Origin: Xenorhabdus eapokensis
GTDB taxonomy: Bacteria > Pseudomonadota > Gammaproteobacteria > Enterobacterales > Enterobacteriaceae
NCBI RefSeq assembly: GCF_001908105.1
Contig: NZ_MKGQ01000012.1
Span: forward strand, 1-64,000
Direction of reading: 5' to 3'
DNA: 64,000 nucleotides
The stretch's first letter is position 1; each line of letters begins with the position of its first letter. This document shows positions 48,626 to 57,827 of the stretch, one piece after another. The notes beneath the pieces are model-generated. The model did no database searches. It was not told the DNA's origin and saw only the letters and a list, made by a program, of their open reading frames with translations. The translations under genes were made by a program, and so were the position numbers.

Positions 48626-48701
48626 GCCTGTCCCATAAATAAAATTTTATAACGAAAAATGATTTTTATGGGGCAGGCTCGTAAATATCCACTTATTTAC
48701 G
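48626..48701 (-). terminator. Two tandem hairpins after the NRPS operon
   Basis: Read on the minus strand, CGTAAATA/TATTTACG (48680-48701, 6-nt loop) comes first, 18 bases past the NTF2-like gene. A 14-pair stem with one wobble follows (48626-48639 with 48665-48678, core GCCTGtCCCATAAA) with a 25-base AT-rich loop. Together they would end the NRPS operon. The GCCTGTCCC arm is also reminiscent of a terminal inverted repeat. Confidence 0.6.
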
Positions 48702-48718
48702 ATTATGGACAGTCAAAA

Positions 48719-49108
48719 TCAAGAGAAAATAGCTGCTCGGTTAAGAACGTCCTCATAGTCATTCAATTCTTTAATCTTACCCTTGTTCAATTTAAACACA
48801 TTAACATATAAGCAATAGAAATCTTTCTTATGTGGCAACGTCTTACCATTCAAGCGATATTCAACGATAAAAATATCAGGATTATCTGTAGGGTACAGTT
48901 CTACATCCTGAACAGAAGTAAAAATCAGAGGCGCCTGACCAAAACTTGCTGAATAATGCTCAAGTATTTGTGACTGGCTCTCAATGGTATCGCGACTGGT
49001 ACGAAATGGTAACCTCAGGATACCATCGTCACAAAATAGAGCCGCAAGTTTTGTTGGTGACTTTTCCAAAACAGCTTCTATATATTTATCGAACACAACT
49101 TTAAACAT
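48719..49108 (-). CDS. NTF2/SnoaL-fold protein related to PhzA/PhzB
   Basis: A 129-residue single-domain protein. The segments DDGILRLPFR, DVELYPTDNPDIFIVEYRLNG and KKDFYCLYVNVFKLNKGKIKELNDYED fit the SnoaL-like/NTF2 fold, especially the PhzA/PhzB-like subgroup (VEIYPTxDPDxFxxEY). PhzA/B condense phenazine precursors made from the same dihydro-hydroxyanthranilate route encoded nearby. It is the third gene of npsA-npsB-this, with AGGAG before the ATG and only 24 bases after npsB. A role in cyclising or shielding the reactive peptide aldehyde is a guess. I know of no equivalent in the Klebsiella cluster. Confidence 0.8.
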   Translation of the reverse strand: MFKVVFDKYIEAVLEKSPTKLAALFCDDGILRLPFRTSRDTIESQSQILEHYSASFGQAPLIFTSVQDVELYPTDNPDIFIVEYRLNGKTLPHKKDFYCLYVNVFKLNKGKIKELNDYEDVLNRAAIFS

Positions 49109-49132
49109 TATTTCTCCTTAGTGTTTTACGGG

Positions 49133-52100
49133 TTACTTACTTTCAGGTTTATATGACGGTATGCTTGCTTTATCCATAAAATAAGAGATTAATTTTGAGA
49201 AAGTTTTTACATTAATATCTGGAAAATCGAGACCCAAGGCGTTAATGGCCTCGTGTGTGCTTTGGTTGTTATAGGTGCTATGACCAATATTCAGAGCATC
49301 TTCTTTAAAAAGGTGGATCAGTGAACCCAGAGCCACATCATCACCATTGACAACCATGTGTTCGAGTTTTTCTAACCATGCTGATTCAGGAACCGTTGTG
49401 ATGTCATGTCCTGTTTGTTTGATAGCCAGATATGCTGGGGTAAAATCAGTGCCTTTCGGATGAAATAAATGGAAGTTTTGTTGCTCATGTATCTTATTAG
49501 CGGTTGATAATGTCACAATGGCTTGACTGACGAAATCAACCGGCAATAAATCAGTACGTAGCAATTCAGGATATGGTGCAATTCCCATTTGGATAAAGCT
49601 TTTCATTTGTAGCCATAAAAAATCGTCTTTTTGACATGCACCGGTAACACTGTCACCTGATATACGTCCTATCCGATAAATATTGATATCAACACCTTGA
49701 TCTCTGGCCTGCTGTACATATTGCTCAGCTACCCATTTACTTTGGGTATAACCGATAGACAGTGAATTTGGGTAGTCAGGAAGGCTATCTTCTGTGATTG
49801 GTTGTTTAGGATAGTCTGGTGCAAATACGGCAATAGTAGAAATATACTCCAGTTTCTTACGCTCGTGGTGACAACAAAAATCAATGACTTCCACGATACC
49901 ATCGACATTCGTTCCCTTAACAGAACTGTATGGGAGAACAAAATTAATATGAGCAGCTACGTGATATATTTTAGAGACTCTTTCTGAGAGTGACTGATAT
50001 TCTGCCTCAGTTAAATCAAATTTCGCCTTAGCAATATCTCCCACCACAATTTCAACACGTGAAAAATCAATGTCATGATCGATACCATAACAATGAGCAT
50101 TTTTTATGATACGGTTCAATCCCGCACTATTATCGGTAGCTCTGACTAAACAAATGACTTTACCCGTTGGCTGTTGTAATAAAGCGCGAAGCAGATAGAT
50201 ACCTAAAAAACCGGTGGCGCCTGTGAGTAATATATCACTGCTTATTGATGGGGTTAATTGGCGTGTATCCGTCCAATCATGTTGGACGAAAGCATCGTTA
50301 ATAAATGTATTTTTTATTTCATTATTTGATTTTTTATCACTATTCAGATAGGTATCAACCGAAGCGGCCATGTCGCGTAAGGTAGGAGTATTGAATAGTA
50401 ATTTGAGCGGGAAATCGACATTAAATTGTTTGCGTAGTAAATACACTAACTGTGTTGCTAATAGTGAATGCCCTCCGATGTTGAAGAAATTATCTCTTAG
50501 TTTAATGACTCGGTTCGGAAAAACTTTTTGCCAGAGTAATTTGACTGTTTGTTCGGTTGAAGTCAGAACCTCTTCAATATTGTTTTTTTCAACATCATCC
50601 GACATTTTAGATATTTCAATGTGATGTAGTGCTTTTCGGTCAATTTTACCACTAGGAGTAGTTGGAAGATCGGCCAAAAATACGAACTCATTTGGGATCA
50701 TATAATCCGGTAGATAGCTACGTAATCTAGTCAGCAGTTCAATACGTTCTAATGGCACAATTGTGACGATAAAAGCCACCAATATTTTGTTACCTGCTGA
50801 TATTTCTTTTCCAATAACCGCAGAGACTTTCACTCCATCCAATGAATTGATAACGGCTTCTATTTCTGATGGTTCAATCCGGAATCCCCGAATTTTTAAC
50901 TGATTATCCAGACGACCCAGGTATGTAAATGAACCATTGGATTTTAGTTTTATGAGATCACCCGATTTATAAGCATGTTGGCTCAGTGCACCTGGCCAGT
51001 TTTCGGTTAAAAATCGTGCTTGAGTTTCATAATCTTTATTGTGATAACCTGGGGAAAGAAAATCGCTGATAATCCAAAGTTCGCCTGCGACGCCCGCGGG
51101 AACCATATGTTTGTGTTCATCTAATACAAGCAGGGTAAATCCGGGGAGCGGATACCCTATTGGTGCACTGTCTCCCCACAAAGAGATATCTGTTGGCATG
51201 ACATAAGCGGAACAAACATGGCTTTCTGAAGGGCCATAAAGATTAATCAGTCTTCGGTTGGCATTAAACATCTGTTTAATGTCAGCGGTAAGAACCAGTT
51301 GTTCACCTGTTGAGTAGACTTCCTCAAGCATTGATAGTTGGGCTTTATTCGTGACGGTTAATTGAGCCAAATGTTGAAGTGCTACATAGGGAAAATATGC
51401 CCGGCGGATCTCGTTTAACTCAATGACATTTTGCAAATGATGCAGATCCTTACGTTCTTCTTCATCTGCGATATATAACTTTCCACCAGTACATAAAGTG
51501 CCAAATATTTCCTGTATAGAAACATCGAAAGACAAAGACATATAATGAAGTGTGCAATCACCTTCACCACAAATAGTGATCTCTTTTTGCCATGTAAGAA
51601 GATTGGACAGTGTCTTATTCAGTAAACGCACCCCTTTGGGTTGTCCTGTTGAACCCGAAGTGTAAATGACATATAACTCATCTTCCGGTTTGCGTTGCAC
51701 CGATTGCCAGTTAACATCCCGTATAAATACCGTTTCATCTAACACGACTTTGTGGATGGTCGCAGATAATGTTGTGACAAACTCACGGGTGGTTACGATA
51801 CAATCCACTGCTGCGTCCTGCAGCATATATTCAATACGTTCCTGGGGATAATTTGGGTCAATGGGAACATAAGATGCCCCCGTTTTCAAAACGGCCAGCA
51901 AAGCGGCAATAGAATCTTCATTTCGGTTTAGCAATAAACCTACTCGTGAACCAACGCTGATGGTATAACTGGTATGCATAAATTCAGCTAGCTGGTTGGC
52001 GCGATGGTTTAACCAGCCATAAGTCCAGTGACCGTGACGTGTTATTAATGCAGTATTGTTCGGATGAATTTTTGCATATTCCTCTATTTCACCAATAAAA

Positions 52101-53509
52101 CATGGGTTGTTCATATCAGCGAATGGAGTACTTGAACGATTTACTATGGATAGCTGTTCATCTTGAGTGAGTATTTCAACTTCACTTAACGTTTTTTCAC
52201 CCCACTCACCCATACATAAAGCGGTTTGTCTGTATAGCTCCAGCCAATATTGAATGGTGCTGCCTTCAAATAGCTCGGCATTAAATTCCATAATTAAACG
52301 ATGAGATGTACCCGTTTCGACAAATAGGGTTAAATCGTATTTAGCGGATTGAATATACTGTTCAGTGATCTTTATTGAGTAAGGGAAATCCTGAAATGCA
52401 TCATTGATAGTATCAAGATTGACAAGTAATGTTTGAAAAACAGGATTATCTAAGCCAAAGTTCTGGCCTGCATCTGCAACAATGTCAGTAAATGGTAATT
52501 GCTTATTAAAATGTGCCTGAATAAAGCGGTTACGAATTGATACTGCAAACTGATTCACTGTACTACCTGAATCTAAATGAGATCTGAGCGGTAAAGTATT
52601 AACCAAATATCCTACAGTTTCTTCAAATTCACTGTTATCCCGTAGCGCAAAAGGGATACCAATGGTGATATCTTTTTGACCAGATAAACGATACAGCAAA
52701 AACTGCCAACACATCGTCATATACATGAAAGGAGTCATTGCAAGATTTCTTGCCTGCTTCGATATTTGCAATGTGTCATCATGGCTAAGTTGCAAATGAC
52801 GATAACCTGCTTTGGTTCCTTTGCACTCTTTTCTGGAGTAATCAGTTGGGAGATCTATCATAGAAGGGTACGGAGTAAGTACTTCCTTCCAATAGCTTTT
52901 CATGGTGGAAATTTCAGGTTTGGCTAATTGTTCTTTTTGCCATTGGGTGAACTCCAAGTAATCAGCACTGATTTTCCGATAATGAAACTCTCTGTTTTCA
53001 GCCAAATGCGCATAACATGTGAGAATATTTTTGATAAAAATAGTCACTGACGGTGCATCAACGATAATATGATGAAAACAACACGCCAACCAACACCGTT
53101 GTAATTCCCCTGTTATCAAACAGATATCGAATAACGGTCCTTTTGCCAAATCATATTGTTTTGACGCCATTTGTTGAATAACTGCTTCTGGGTGATTCAC
53201 CTCAGTGATAGTTTTGCGTGTAATATGAACGTGATAGGGTTGTTCGATGACTTGATAAAGCTGATCTTGATTAAATGTAAAGTGTGTGCGTAAAACCGGA
53301 GTGACTGCAACAAATTGAGTGACTGCCTCTTCCAGTAAACGGTGATCTAACTGAGTCTCTATTTCTATCAGTAATGGAATATTGTAGCTTTCGGGTTGGC
53401 TCAGCACCTGATCAAGTAACCATAACCCTTTTTGCCCTTGTGTACTGGGTATATATGTTTTGTTATCCAATATATCCTTTACGGCTTTGTTCAATGATTC
53501 ATTGTCCAT
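49133..53509 (-). CDS. npsB: NRPS NpsB-like: C-A-T-reductase, predicted proline module
   Basis: A 1458-residue non-ribosomal peptide synthetase; the start at 53509 (GGAG seven bases upstream) overlaps npsA by 11 bases. Domains: condensation about 20-440 with HHIIVD (146-151); adenylation about 460-965 with TSGSTGQPKG; specificity pocket beginning Asp662, Val663 and Gln666 (FDVSIQEIFG), the D-V-x-x-Q start seen in proline-activating domains; Lys955 in PSGKIDRK; carrier protein with phosphopantetheine Ser1015 (IGGHSLLATQL); and a terminal NAD(P)H reductase from about 1090 with TGATGFLG (1096-1103) and YTQSK. It should join 3-hydroxyanthranilate to proline and release an aldehyde that closes to a pyrrolobenzodiazepine carbinolamine. 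The remaining pocket residues were not fully assigned. Confidence 0.88.
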   Translation of the reverse strand: MDNESLNKAVKDILDNKTYIPSTQGQKGLWLLDQVLSQPESYNIPLLIEIETQLDHRLLEEAVTQFVAVTPVLRTHFTFNQDQLYQVIEQPYHVHITRKTITEVNHPEAVIQQMASKQYDLAKGPLFDICLITGELQRCWLACCFHHIIVDAPSVTIFIKNILTCYAHLAENREFHYRKISADYLEFTQWQKEQLAKPEISTMKSYWKEVLTPYPSMIDLPTDYSRKECKGTKAGYRHLQLSHDDTLQISKQARNLAMTPFMYMTMCWQFLLYRLSGQKDITIGIPFALRDNSEFEETVGYLVNTLPLRSHLDSGSTVNQFAVSIRNRFIQAHFNKQLPFTDIVADAGQNFGLDNPVFQTLLVNLDTINDAFQDFPYSIKITEQYIQSAKYDLTLFVETGTSHRLIMEFNAELFEGSTIQYWLELYRQTALCMGEWGEKTLSEVEILTQDEQLSIVNRSSTPFADMNNPCFIGEIEEYAKIHPNNTALITRHGHWTYGWLNHRANQLAEFMHTSYTISVGSRVGLLLNRNEDSIAALLAVLKTGASYVPIDPNYPQERIEYMLQDAAVDCIVTTREFVTTLSATIHKVVLDETVFIRDVNWQSVQRKPEDELYVIYTSGSTGQPKGVRLLNKTLSNLLTWQKEITICGEGDCTLHYMSLSFDVSIQEIFGTLCTGGKLYIADEEERKDLHHLQNVIELNEIRRAYFPYVALQHLAQLTVTNKAQLSMLEEVYSTGEQLVLTADIKQMFNANRRLINLYGPSESHVCSAYVMPTDISLWGDSAPIGYPLPGFTLLVLDEHKHMVPAGVAGELWIISDFLSPGYHNKDYETQARFLTENWPGALSQHAYKSGDLIKLKSNGSFTYLGRLDNQLKIRGFRIEPSEIEAVINSLDGVKVSAVIGKEISAGNKILVAFIVTIVPLERIELLTRLRSYLPDYMIPNEFVFLADLPTTPSGKIDRKALHHIEISKMSDDVEKNNIEEVLTSTEQTVKLLWQKVFPNRVIKLRDNFFNIGGHSLLATQLVYLLRKQFNVDFPLKLLFNTPTLRDMAASVDTYLNSDKKSNNEIKNTFINDAFVQHDWTDTRQLTPSISSDILLTGATGFLGIYLLRALLQQPTGKVICLVRATDNSAGLNRIIKNAHCYGIDHDIDFSRVEIVVGDIAKAKFDLTEAEYQSLSERVSKIYHVAAHINFVLPYSSVKGTNVDGIVEVIDFCCHHERKKLEYISTIAVFAPDYPKQPITEDSLPDYPNSLSIGYTQSKWVAEQYVQQARDQGVDINIYRIGRISGDSVTGACQKDDFLWLQMKSFIQMGIAPYPELLRTDLLPVDFVSQAIVTLSTANKIHEQQNFHLFHPKGTDFTPAYLAIKQTGHDITTVPESAWLEKLEHMVVNGDDVALGSLIHLFKEDALNIGHSTYNNQSTHEAINALGLDFPDINVKTFSKLISYFMDKASIPSYKPESK

Positions 53510-55325
53510 TGCTGCTCTCCAGACCATCTTTCCCAAACTGAGCTGCTAATTTTTCGACACTATCCACTGAAAACACATCGGCAGATGAAACAGGAATATC
53601 AAGTGCCTTACTGACAAGAGAGGCTAATTTGATTAGGTGAAGGGAATTTGCTCCCTGTTCCCAAAACGAAGTTGCTGGGTCAAGGTTCTTATAACCCGTG
53701 ATCTCTTGCCATATTGAGAGAATTTTGGATTCTATGTTGTCATCGCGTTGTTTGTGCATCCCATTAACAATAAGCTGAGCCATTTGATTTCGGTCGCGTT
53801 TACCATTTTTATTCATTGGCAAAGAATTAACATGTGTAAACCGTTCTGGAACCATGTACGACGGCAGCTTTGACTTCATAAATTCGCGAAGATTGATGTT
53901 GGATAGAGAACCTGACTTACTCAGATAGCAGGCATGTAATAGAGGCTCATTATCCGTTTGCTCTATAGTTACAATGACATCTTCTATTTGAGGATGTGAA
54001 CGTAGTGTATGTTCCACTCCGGTGATTTCGACCCTGAAGCCACGGATTTTACACATGTGGTTACTGCGCCCCAGTAGTGTGATATTGCCGGATTTATCTC
54101 TTTTAGCTTGGTCATTAGTGCGGTAATAGCGTTCATGATTGCCATTAAGATTTAGCCAGACAAAACGCTCATGGGTTAATTCAAGATCTGAATATCCTTC
54201 CGCAAGCCCTGCGCCACTGATACAAAGTTCCCCCTGTATATCTGGAGCACAAATTTCTAAATTATCATTCAGCACGACAATATTGACGAGAGGCAATGGG
54301 TAACCAACAGGAACGGGGGAATCAGCATCCAGTATTTCATCTGGTAACACCTGATAGACAGAAGTAAGAGCTGAATTTTCCGTACATCCCATACCATTAA
54401 ATATACGCCCCTTACCTGCCTTGGCTGCCATTGAAAACAGTCTGGGATTAACAAAATCACCTGAAACGATGACACAATCAGGTTTATGTAGAGTATTAGG
54501 AGAAACTTCTACAAATAACCGGAACAGACCACCAGATAAGAAAAGAATAGAAATATGCTGATGACTAATAATGTTATCGATTTCGGCTAAATCAGGGACA
54601 TCGTTTGGATAAACAACGAGTGTGGCTCCAGTCAGAAGGCTTATCCAAATTTCATTGGCACTTGCAGCAAATGACAGCTCTGCTAGCTGTAAATAACGGT
54701 CATTGTTTGTATTACCTAACTGGCTGATAGGGATTGCCAGGCGGGTTAACCCACAATGACGGATAATCACACTCTTTGGTTTTCCTGTTGAACCCGAAGT
54801 CAACAATATCATCGCTGGGTCTGTCGCAACTAACGTTTCGGTTATAGTTTCAAATCTTGTCGGTATGTAATCTAAATCACGGGCTTGAGAAAAAAGGTTT
54901 TCTATAGAGATAAATGAGTAATTTACTTGTGAACCCGGTGTTTTAAACTTAGTTCTTTCAGCGTTATCAGAATCTGAAATCAGTAAACTGATGTCAGCGG
55001 TCTTGATGCAATCTGCTATATACTGTTCTGGGCTGTTATTGTTAAATACATTACTTAACGGAACAATAACCCCCCCCAACCGAATTACCGCTATCAGCAC
55101 CAGATATAATTCAAAGCTGCGAGTGATCTTAATTGCTACTTTATCTCCCTTTTTTACCTTCATTTTTTGTAAAACAAATGCTATCTGGGCTGATTGTTGC
55201 CAAACTTCACGATATGATAATGTTTCGGAGTTAAATATTAACGCAGTTTTATTGGGATATTTCTTTACTATTTCACCAAGAATATTTGGTATAGTACGAA
55301 ACTGTTCAGCCTGTTTTTCAATCAT
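53499..55325 (-). CDS. npsA: NRPS NpsA-like: A-T loading module for an aminobenzoate
   Basis: A 608-residue adenylation plus carrier didomain without a condensation domain. AMP-binding core LLTSGSTGKPKSV is at about 174-186, Lys509 (NKNGKRDR) is the A10 lysine, and the carrier Ser561 is in WEQGANSLHLI. At the place of Asp235 of PheA, which binds the alpha-amino group of normal amino acids, there is Ala220 (LSFAASANEIW), with Asn224 at position 239. This favours an aryl acid without alpha-amine, consistent with 3-hydroxyanthranilate made by the divergent aroX operon. First gene of the npsA-npsB operon. Confidence 0.87.
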   Translation of the reverse strand: MIEKQAEQFRTIPNILGEIVKKYPNKTALIFNSETLSYREVWQQSAQIAFVLQKMKVKKGDKVAIKITRSFELYLVLIAVIRLGGVIVPLSNVFNNNSPEQYIADCIKTADISLLISDSDNAERTKFKTPGSQVNYSFISIENLFSQARDLDYIPTRFETITETLVATDPAMILLTSGSTGKPKSVIIRHCGLTRLAIPISQLGNTNNDRYLQLAELSFAASANEIWISLLTGATLVVYPNDVPDLAEIDNIISHQHISILFLSGGLFRLFVEVSPNTLHKPDCVIVSGDFVNPRLFSMAAKAGKGRIFNGMGCTENSALTSVYQVLPDEILDADSPVPVGYPLPLVNIVVLNDNLEICAPDIQGELCISGAGLAEGYSDLELTHERFVWLNLNGNHERYYRTNDQAKRDKSGNITLLGRSNHMCKIRGFRVEITGVEHTLRSHPQIEDVIVTIEQTDNEPLLHACYLSKSGSLSNINLREFMKSKLPSYMVPERFTHVNSLPMNKNGKRDRNQMAQLIVNGMHKQRDDNIESKILSIWQEITGYKNLDPATSFWEQGANSLHLIKLASLVSKALDIPVSSADVFSVDSVEKLAAQFGKDGLESSNGQ

Positions 55326-55851
55326 GTAGTAAACCTCATTATATTTATATGAGTTAAAACAATGAAAATATATTAAATAACTCTTTTAAGAAGTCTTCGA
55401 AAAATGATCTTGATCAATGTGCGTTCATTTTTGTTTATTTCTATTGCCTAAGATGCTGATGAAACAAAGTCTACAGTGTAATCCTAAAATCAGTCAAATG
55501 ATTTACAAAAAGAAATCATGTTGTTTTTATTTTTGTTATCATTAAATTTAAGTTCATTAAAAACAGTGTCTTATTAAAATTTCGAGTAATGGTTTCATTT
55601 AAATAGTTGACATAATGTATGTAAATTACGGATGATGAACAGCGCGAGATCGATGTCTATCTATTTATATAGAACTGTATCTCTTTTGATGTAAAAATTT
55701 ATCATTTTAATTTAAATACAAGCCAAGAGCGTATTTATTCCCCTTGCTTTATTTAAACATGTTCATGCAACTACCCTGATTATTAATAGGTAATATGCTC
55801 TCGATTGTGCATTATTAATTTACCCTTCATTAGAAGTGGAGTATTAGTCAG
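55326..55851. promoter_or_regulatory. Long divergent promoter region between npsA and aroX
   Basis: A 526-base AT-rich region with no gene. It must drive both halves of the cluster. TTGACA at 55607-55612 has a GATGAT-like -10 eighteen bases on (55631-55636), pointing to aroX, but this would leave a leader of about 210 bases. No convincing npsA promoter or MarR palindrome was identified. Length and AT-richness suggest silencing by a nucleoid protein or binding of additional regulators. Confidence 0.5.
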
Positions 55852-57021
55852 ATGGATACATTAGAAATTATTGGCTCTTCATGGCAGCAACCGATTTGGA
55901 ACAACCTGGTAACATTATCCTACATAAAAAAAGAGTTATTGGGGCTACCACCATTAATTAATTATAAAAAATTGACACATTTTTATAATCAATTGGAAAA
56001 AGTTTGGTTACACAAAGCGGTAATAATTCAAATGGGTGATTGTGCTGAGCGAATTATCGAATGTGATCAACAATCGGTTGTTCCAAAAATTGATTTATTA
56101 CATGAATTATCAAACATTTTTTCTACTTTACTGAATAAGCCTGTGATCACAGTTGGCCGCATCGCGGGTCAATATGCAAAACCGCGCTCTAATGCAATTG
56201 AAAAATATCGCAATACTACGTTACCTGTATGGCGTGGCGACAGTATAAATAGCCCAGAACCTGTTTCAGATGCCAGAATAAATGATCCCAAACGGATGTT
56301 AATCAGTTATCACGCAGCTTCACAAACCCTGTCTACGATTGATGATTACATTCGAAGTAGACCTGATATGAATTTACAGGTCTGGACAAGCCATGAAGCC
56401 TTATTGTTAGACTACGAACATTCTCAGTTGAGAACCACACCTGATGGACGGAGGTATCTTGGTAGTACCCATTGGCCTTGGATCGGCATTCGTACCCTTG
56501 ATTTAAATAGCCCTCACGTTGAGATGTTATCAAATATAGATAACCCGGTAGCATGCAAAATCAGCGATAAAGTCTCTCCTGATTTAATCACTGGATTGTG
56601 CAAAAAACTCAATCCCCAAAAAATCCCTGGGCGACTGACATTTATCACCCGTTTTGGCCATAAACATATTCATAAACTCGGTCCTCTGGTTGATGCGGTA
56701 TTGGAGACAGGTATCCCCGTGCTTTGGATGTGTGATCCCATGCATGGAAATACAACAAAAACAGCGAATGGAAATAAACAACGAATTTTTGACGAGATGG
56801 TGGATGAAGTGACTAGTTTTCAAATCCAGTTAGCCAAACGTCATGCTTGTTGTGCAGGCATTCATTTAGAAACAACGGCTGAAGATATCGCTGAGTGTTT
56901 TGGTTGCGGTTTCAATCCTAAAGAATCCGAATTATCGAACATCGTATGCGATCCACGATTGAACAAAATACAGGCAGTTGAACTTATTAAACAATGGGCA
57001 ATTAATCAGGAGGCATTATGA
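55852..57021 (+). CDS. aroX: Class II (plant-type/PhzC-like) DAHP synthase
   Basis: A 389-residue class II 3-deoxy-D-arabino-heptulosonate-7-phosphate synthase, condensing PEP and erythrose-4-phosphate to feed the shikimate pathway. Metal-site residues: Cys64 in QMGDCAER, His in MCDPMHGNT, Glu in GIHLETT, and Asp in VCDPRLN. KPRSN and RRYLGSTHWPWIG-type blocks are present. Class II enzymes in secondary-metabolite clusters usually escape aromatic-amino-acid feedback and boost chorismate supply. ATGA overlap with dhbX. The symbol follows the tilivalline cluster. Confidence 0.92.
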   Translation: MDTLEIIGSSWQQPIWNNLVTLSYIKKELLGLPPLINYKKLTHFYNQLEKVWLHKAVIIQMGDCAERIIECDQQSVVPKIDLLHELSNIFSTLLNKPVITVGRIAGQYAKPRSNAIEKYRNTTLPVWRGDSINSPEPVSDARINDPKRMLISYHAASQTLSTIDDYIRSRPDMNLQVWTSHEALLLDYEHSQLRTTPDGRRYLGSTHWPWIGIRTLDLNSPHVEMLSNIDNPVACKISDKVSPDLITGLCKKLNPQKIPGRLTFITRFGHKHIHKLGPLVDAVLETGIPVLWMCDPMHGNTTKTANGNKQRIFDEMVDEVTSFQIQLAKRHACCAGIHLETTAEDIAECFGCGFNPKESELSNIVCDPRLNKIQAVELIKQWAINQEAL

Positions 57022-57803
57022 CATTTGACAAAAAATATGTTGCTGTGATTACCGGCGCATGTGGTGGTATCGGTGAAGCCATCGCCAGACGATTGGCGAC
57101 GAAGGGAATAATCTTAGCACTTATTGATAAACAGGCAGAGGCGTTACAAACTCTGGTGGACAGGCTTAGCGATGAATATTCTCAATCTATTATCGGTTTT
57201 CCTGTGGATGTTGCGGAACCTCAACAAGTTGACAGCGCATTCCTTGCCATCAGAAATCAACTCGGACCCATTGGTTATTTGGTGAATGGCGCTGGTGTAT
57301 TGCACCATGCCGCTGTTGAAAACACCGATATTGATGCTTGGAACCGGATCTTTGCTGTTAATGCGACGGGGGTATTCAATGTCAGCAAAGCCGCAGCCAG
57401 TTATATGCAGGAGCAGAAAAAAGGGAGCATCGTGACTGTTGCTTCAAATGCTGCACGAGTACCCAGGGCAATGATGGCCGCATATTGTGCTTCAAAAGCG
57501 GCTGCCCAAGCCTTTACCTATGCACTTGGGTTAGAAATAGCTCCATTTGGCGTCCGGTGCAATGTCGTTGCTCCTGGCTCAACAGATACATCAATGCTGC
57601 GCAGTATGTGGGAAAATGAAGCCGATAAAAGCCACACATTGTACGGTAATCCAGATCAATTTCGCATTGGTATCCCACTACGCAAGATTGCTACGCCAGA
57701 CGAAATTGCCGCCGCTGTTTGTTTCTATCTAAGTGAAGAATCCAGTCAAACAACGTTATCGACTTTACTGGTAGATGGCGGAGCGGCATTAGGTAGCTGT
57801 TAG
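57018..57803 (+). CDS. dhbX: Dihydro-hydroxyanthranilate dehydrogenase (EntA/DhbA-like SDR)
   Basis: A 261-residue short-chain dehydrogenase: NAD-binding TGACGGIGEAI (residues 13-23), catalytic Ser and YCASKAAAQ with Tyr and Lys, and LVDGGAALG at the C-terminus. Relatives oxidise 2,3-dihydro-2,3-dihydroxybenzoate. In this context the expected substrate is trans-2,3-dihydro-3-hydroxyanthranilate, giving 3-hydroxyanthranilate. Coupled to aroX and 24 bases upstream of icmX. Confidence 0.88.
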   Translation: MTFDKKYVAVITGACGGIGEAIARRLATKGIILALIDKQAEALQTLVDRLSDEYSQSIIGFPVDVAEPQQVDSAFLAIRNQLGPIGYLVNGAGVLHHAAVENTDIDAWNRIFAVNATGVFNVSKAAASYMQEQKKGSIVTVASNAARVPRAMMAAYCASKAAAQAFTYALGLEIAPFGVRCNVVAPGSTDTSMLRSMWENEADKSHTLYGNPDQFRIGIPLRKIATPDEIAAAVCFYLSEESSQTTLSTLLVDGGAALGSC

Positions 57804-57827
57804 TGAATAGCCAGCAAGAGATATAAC

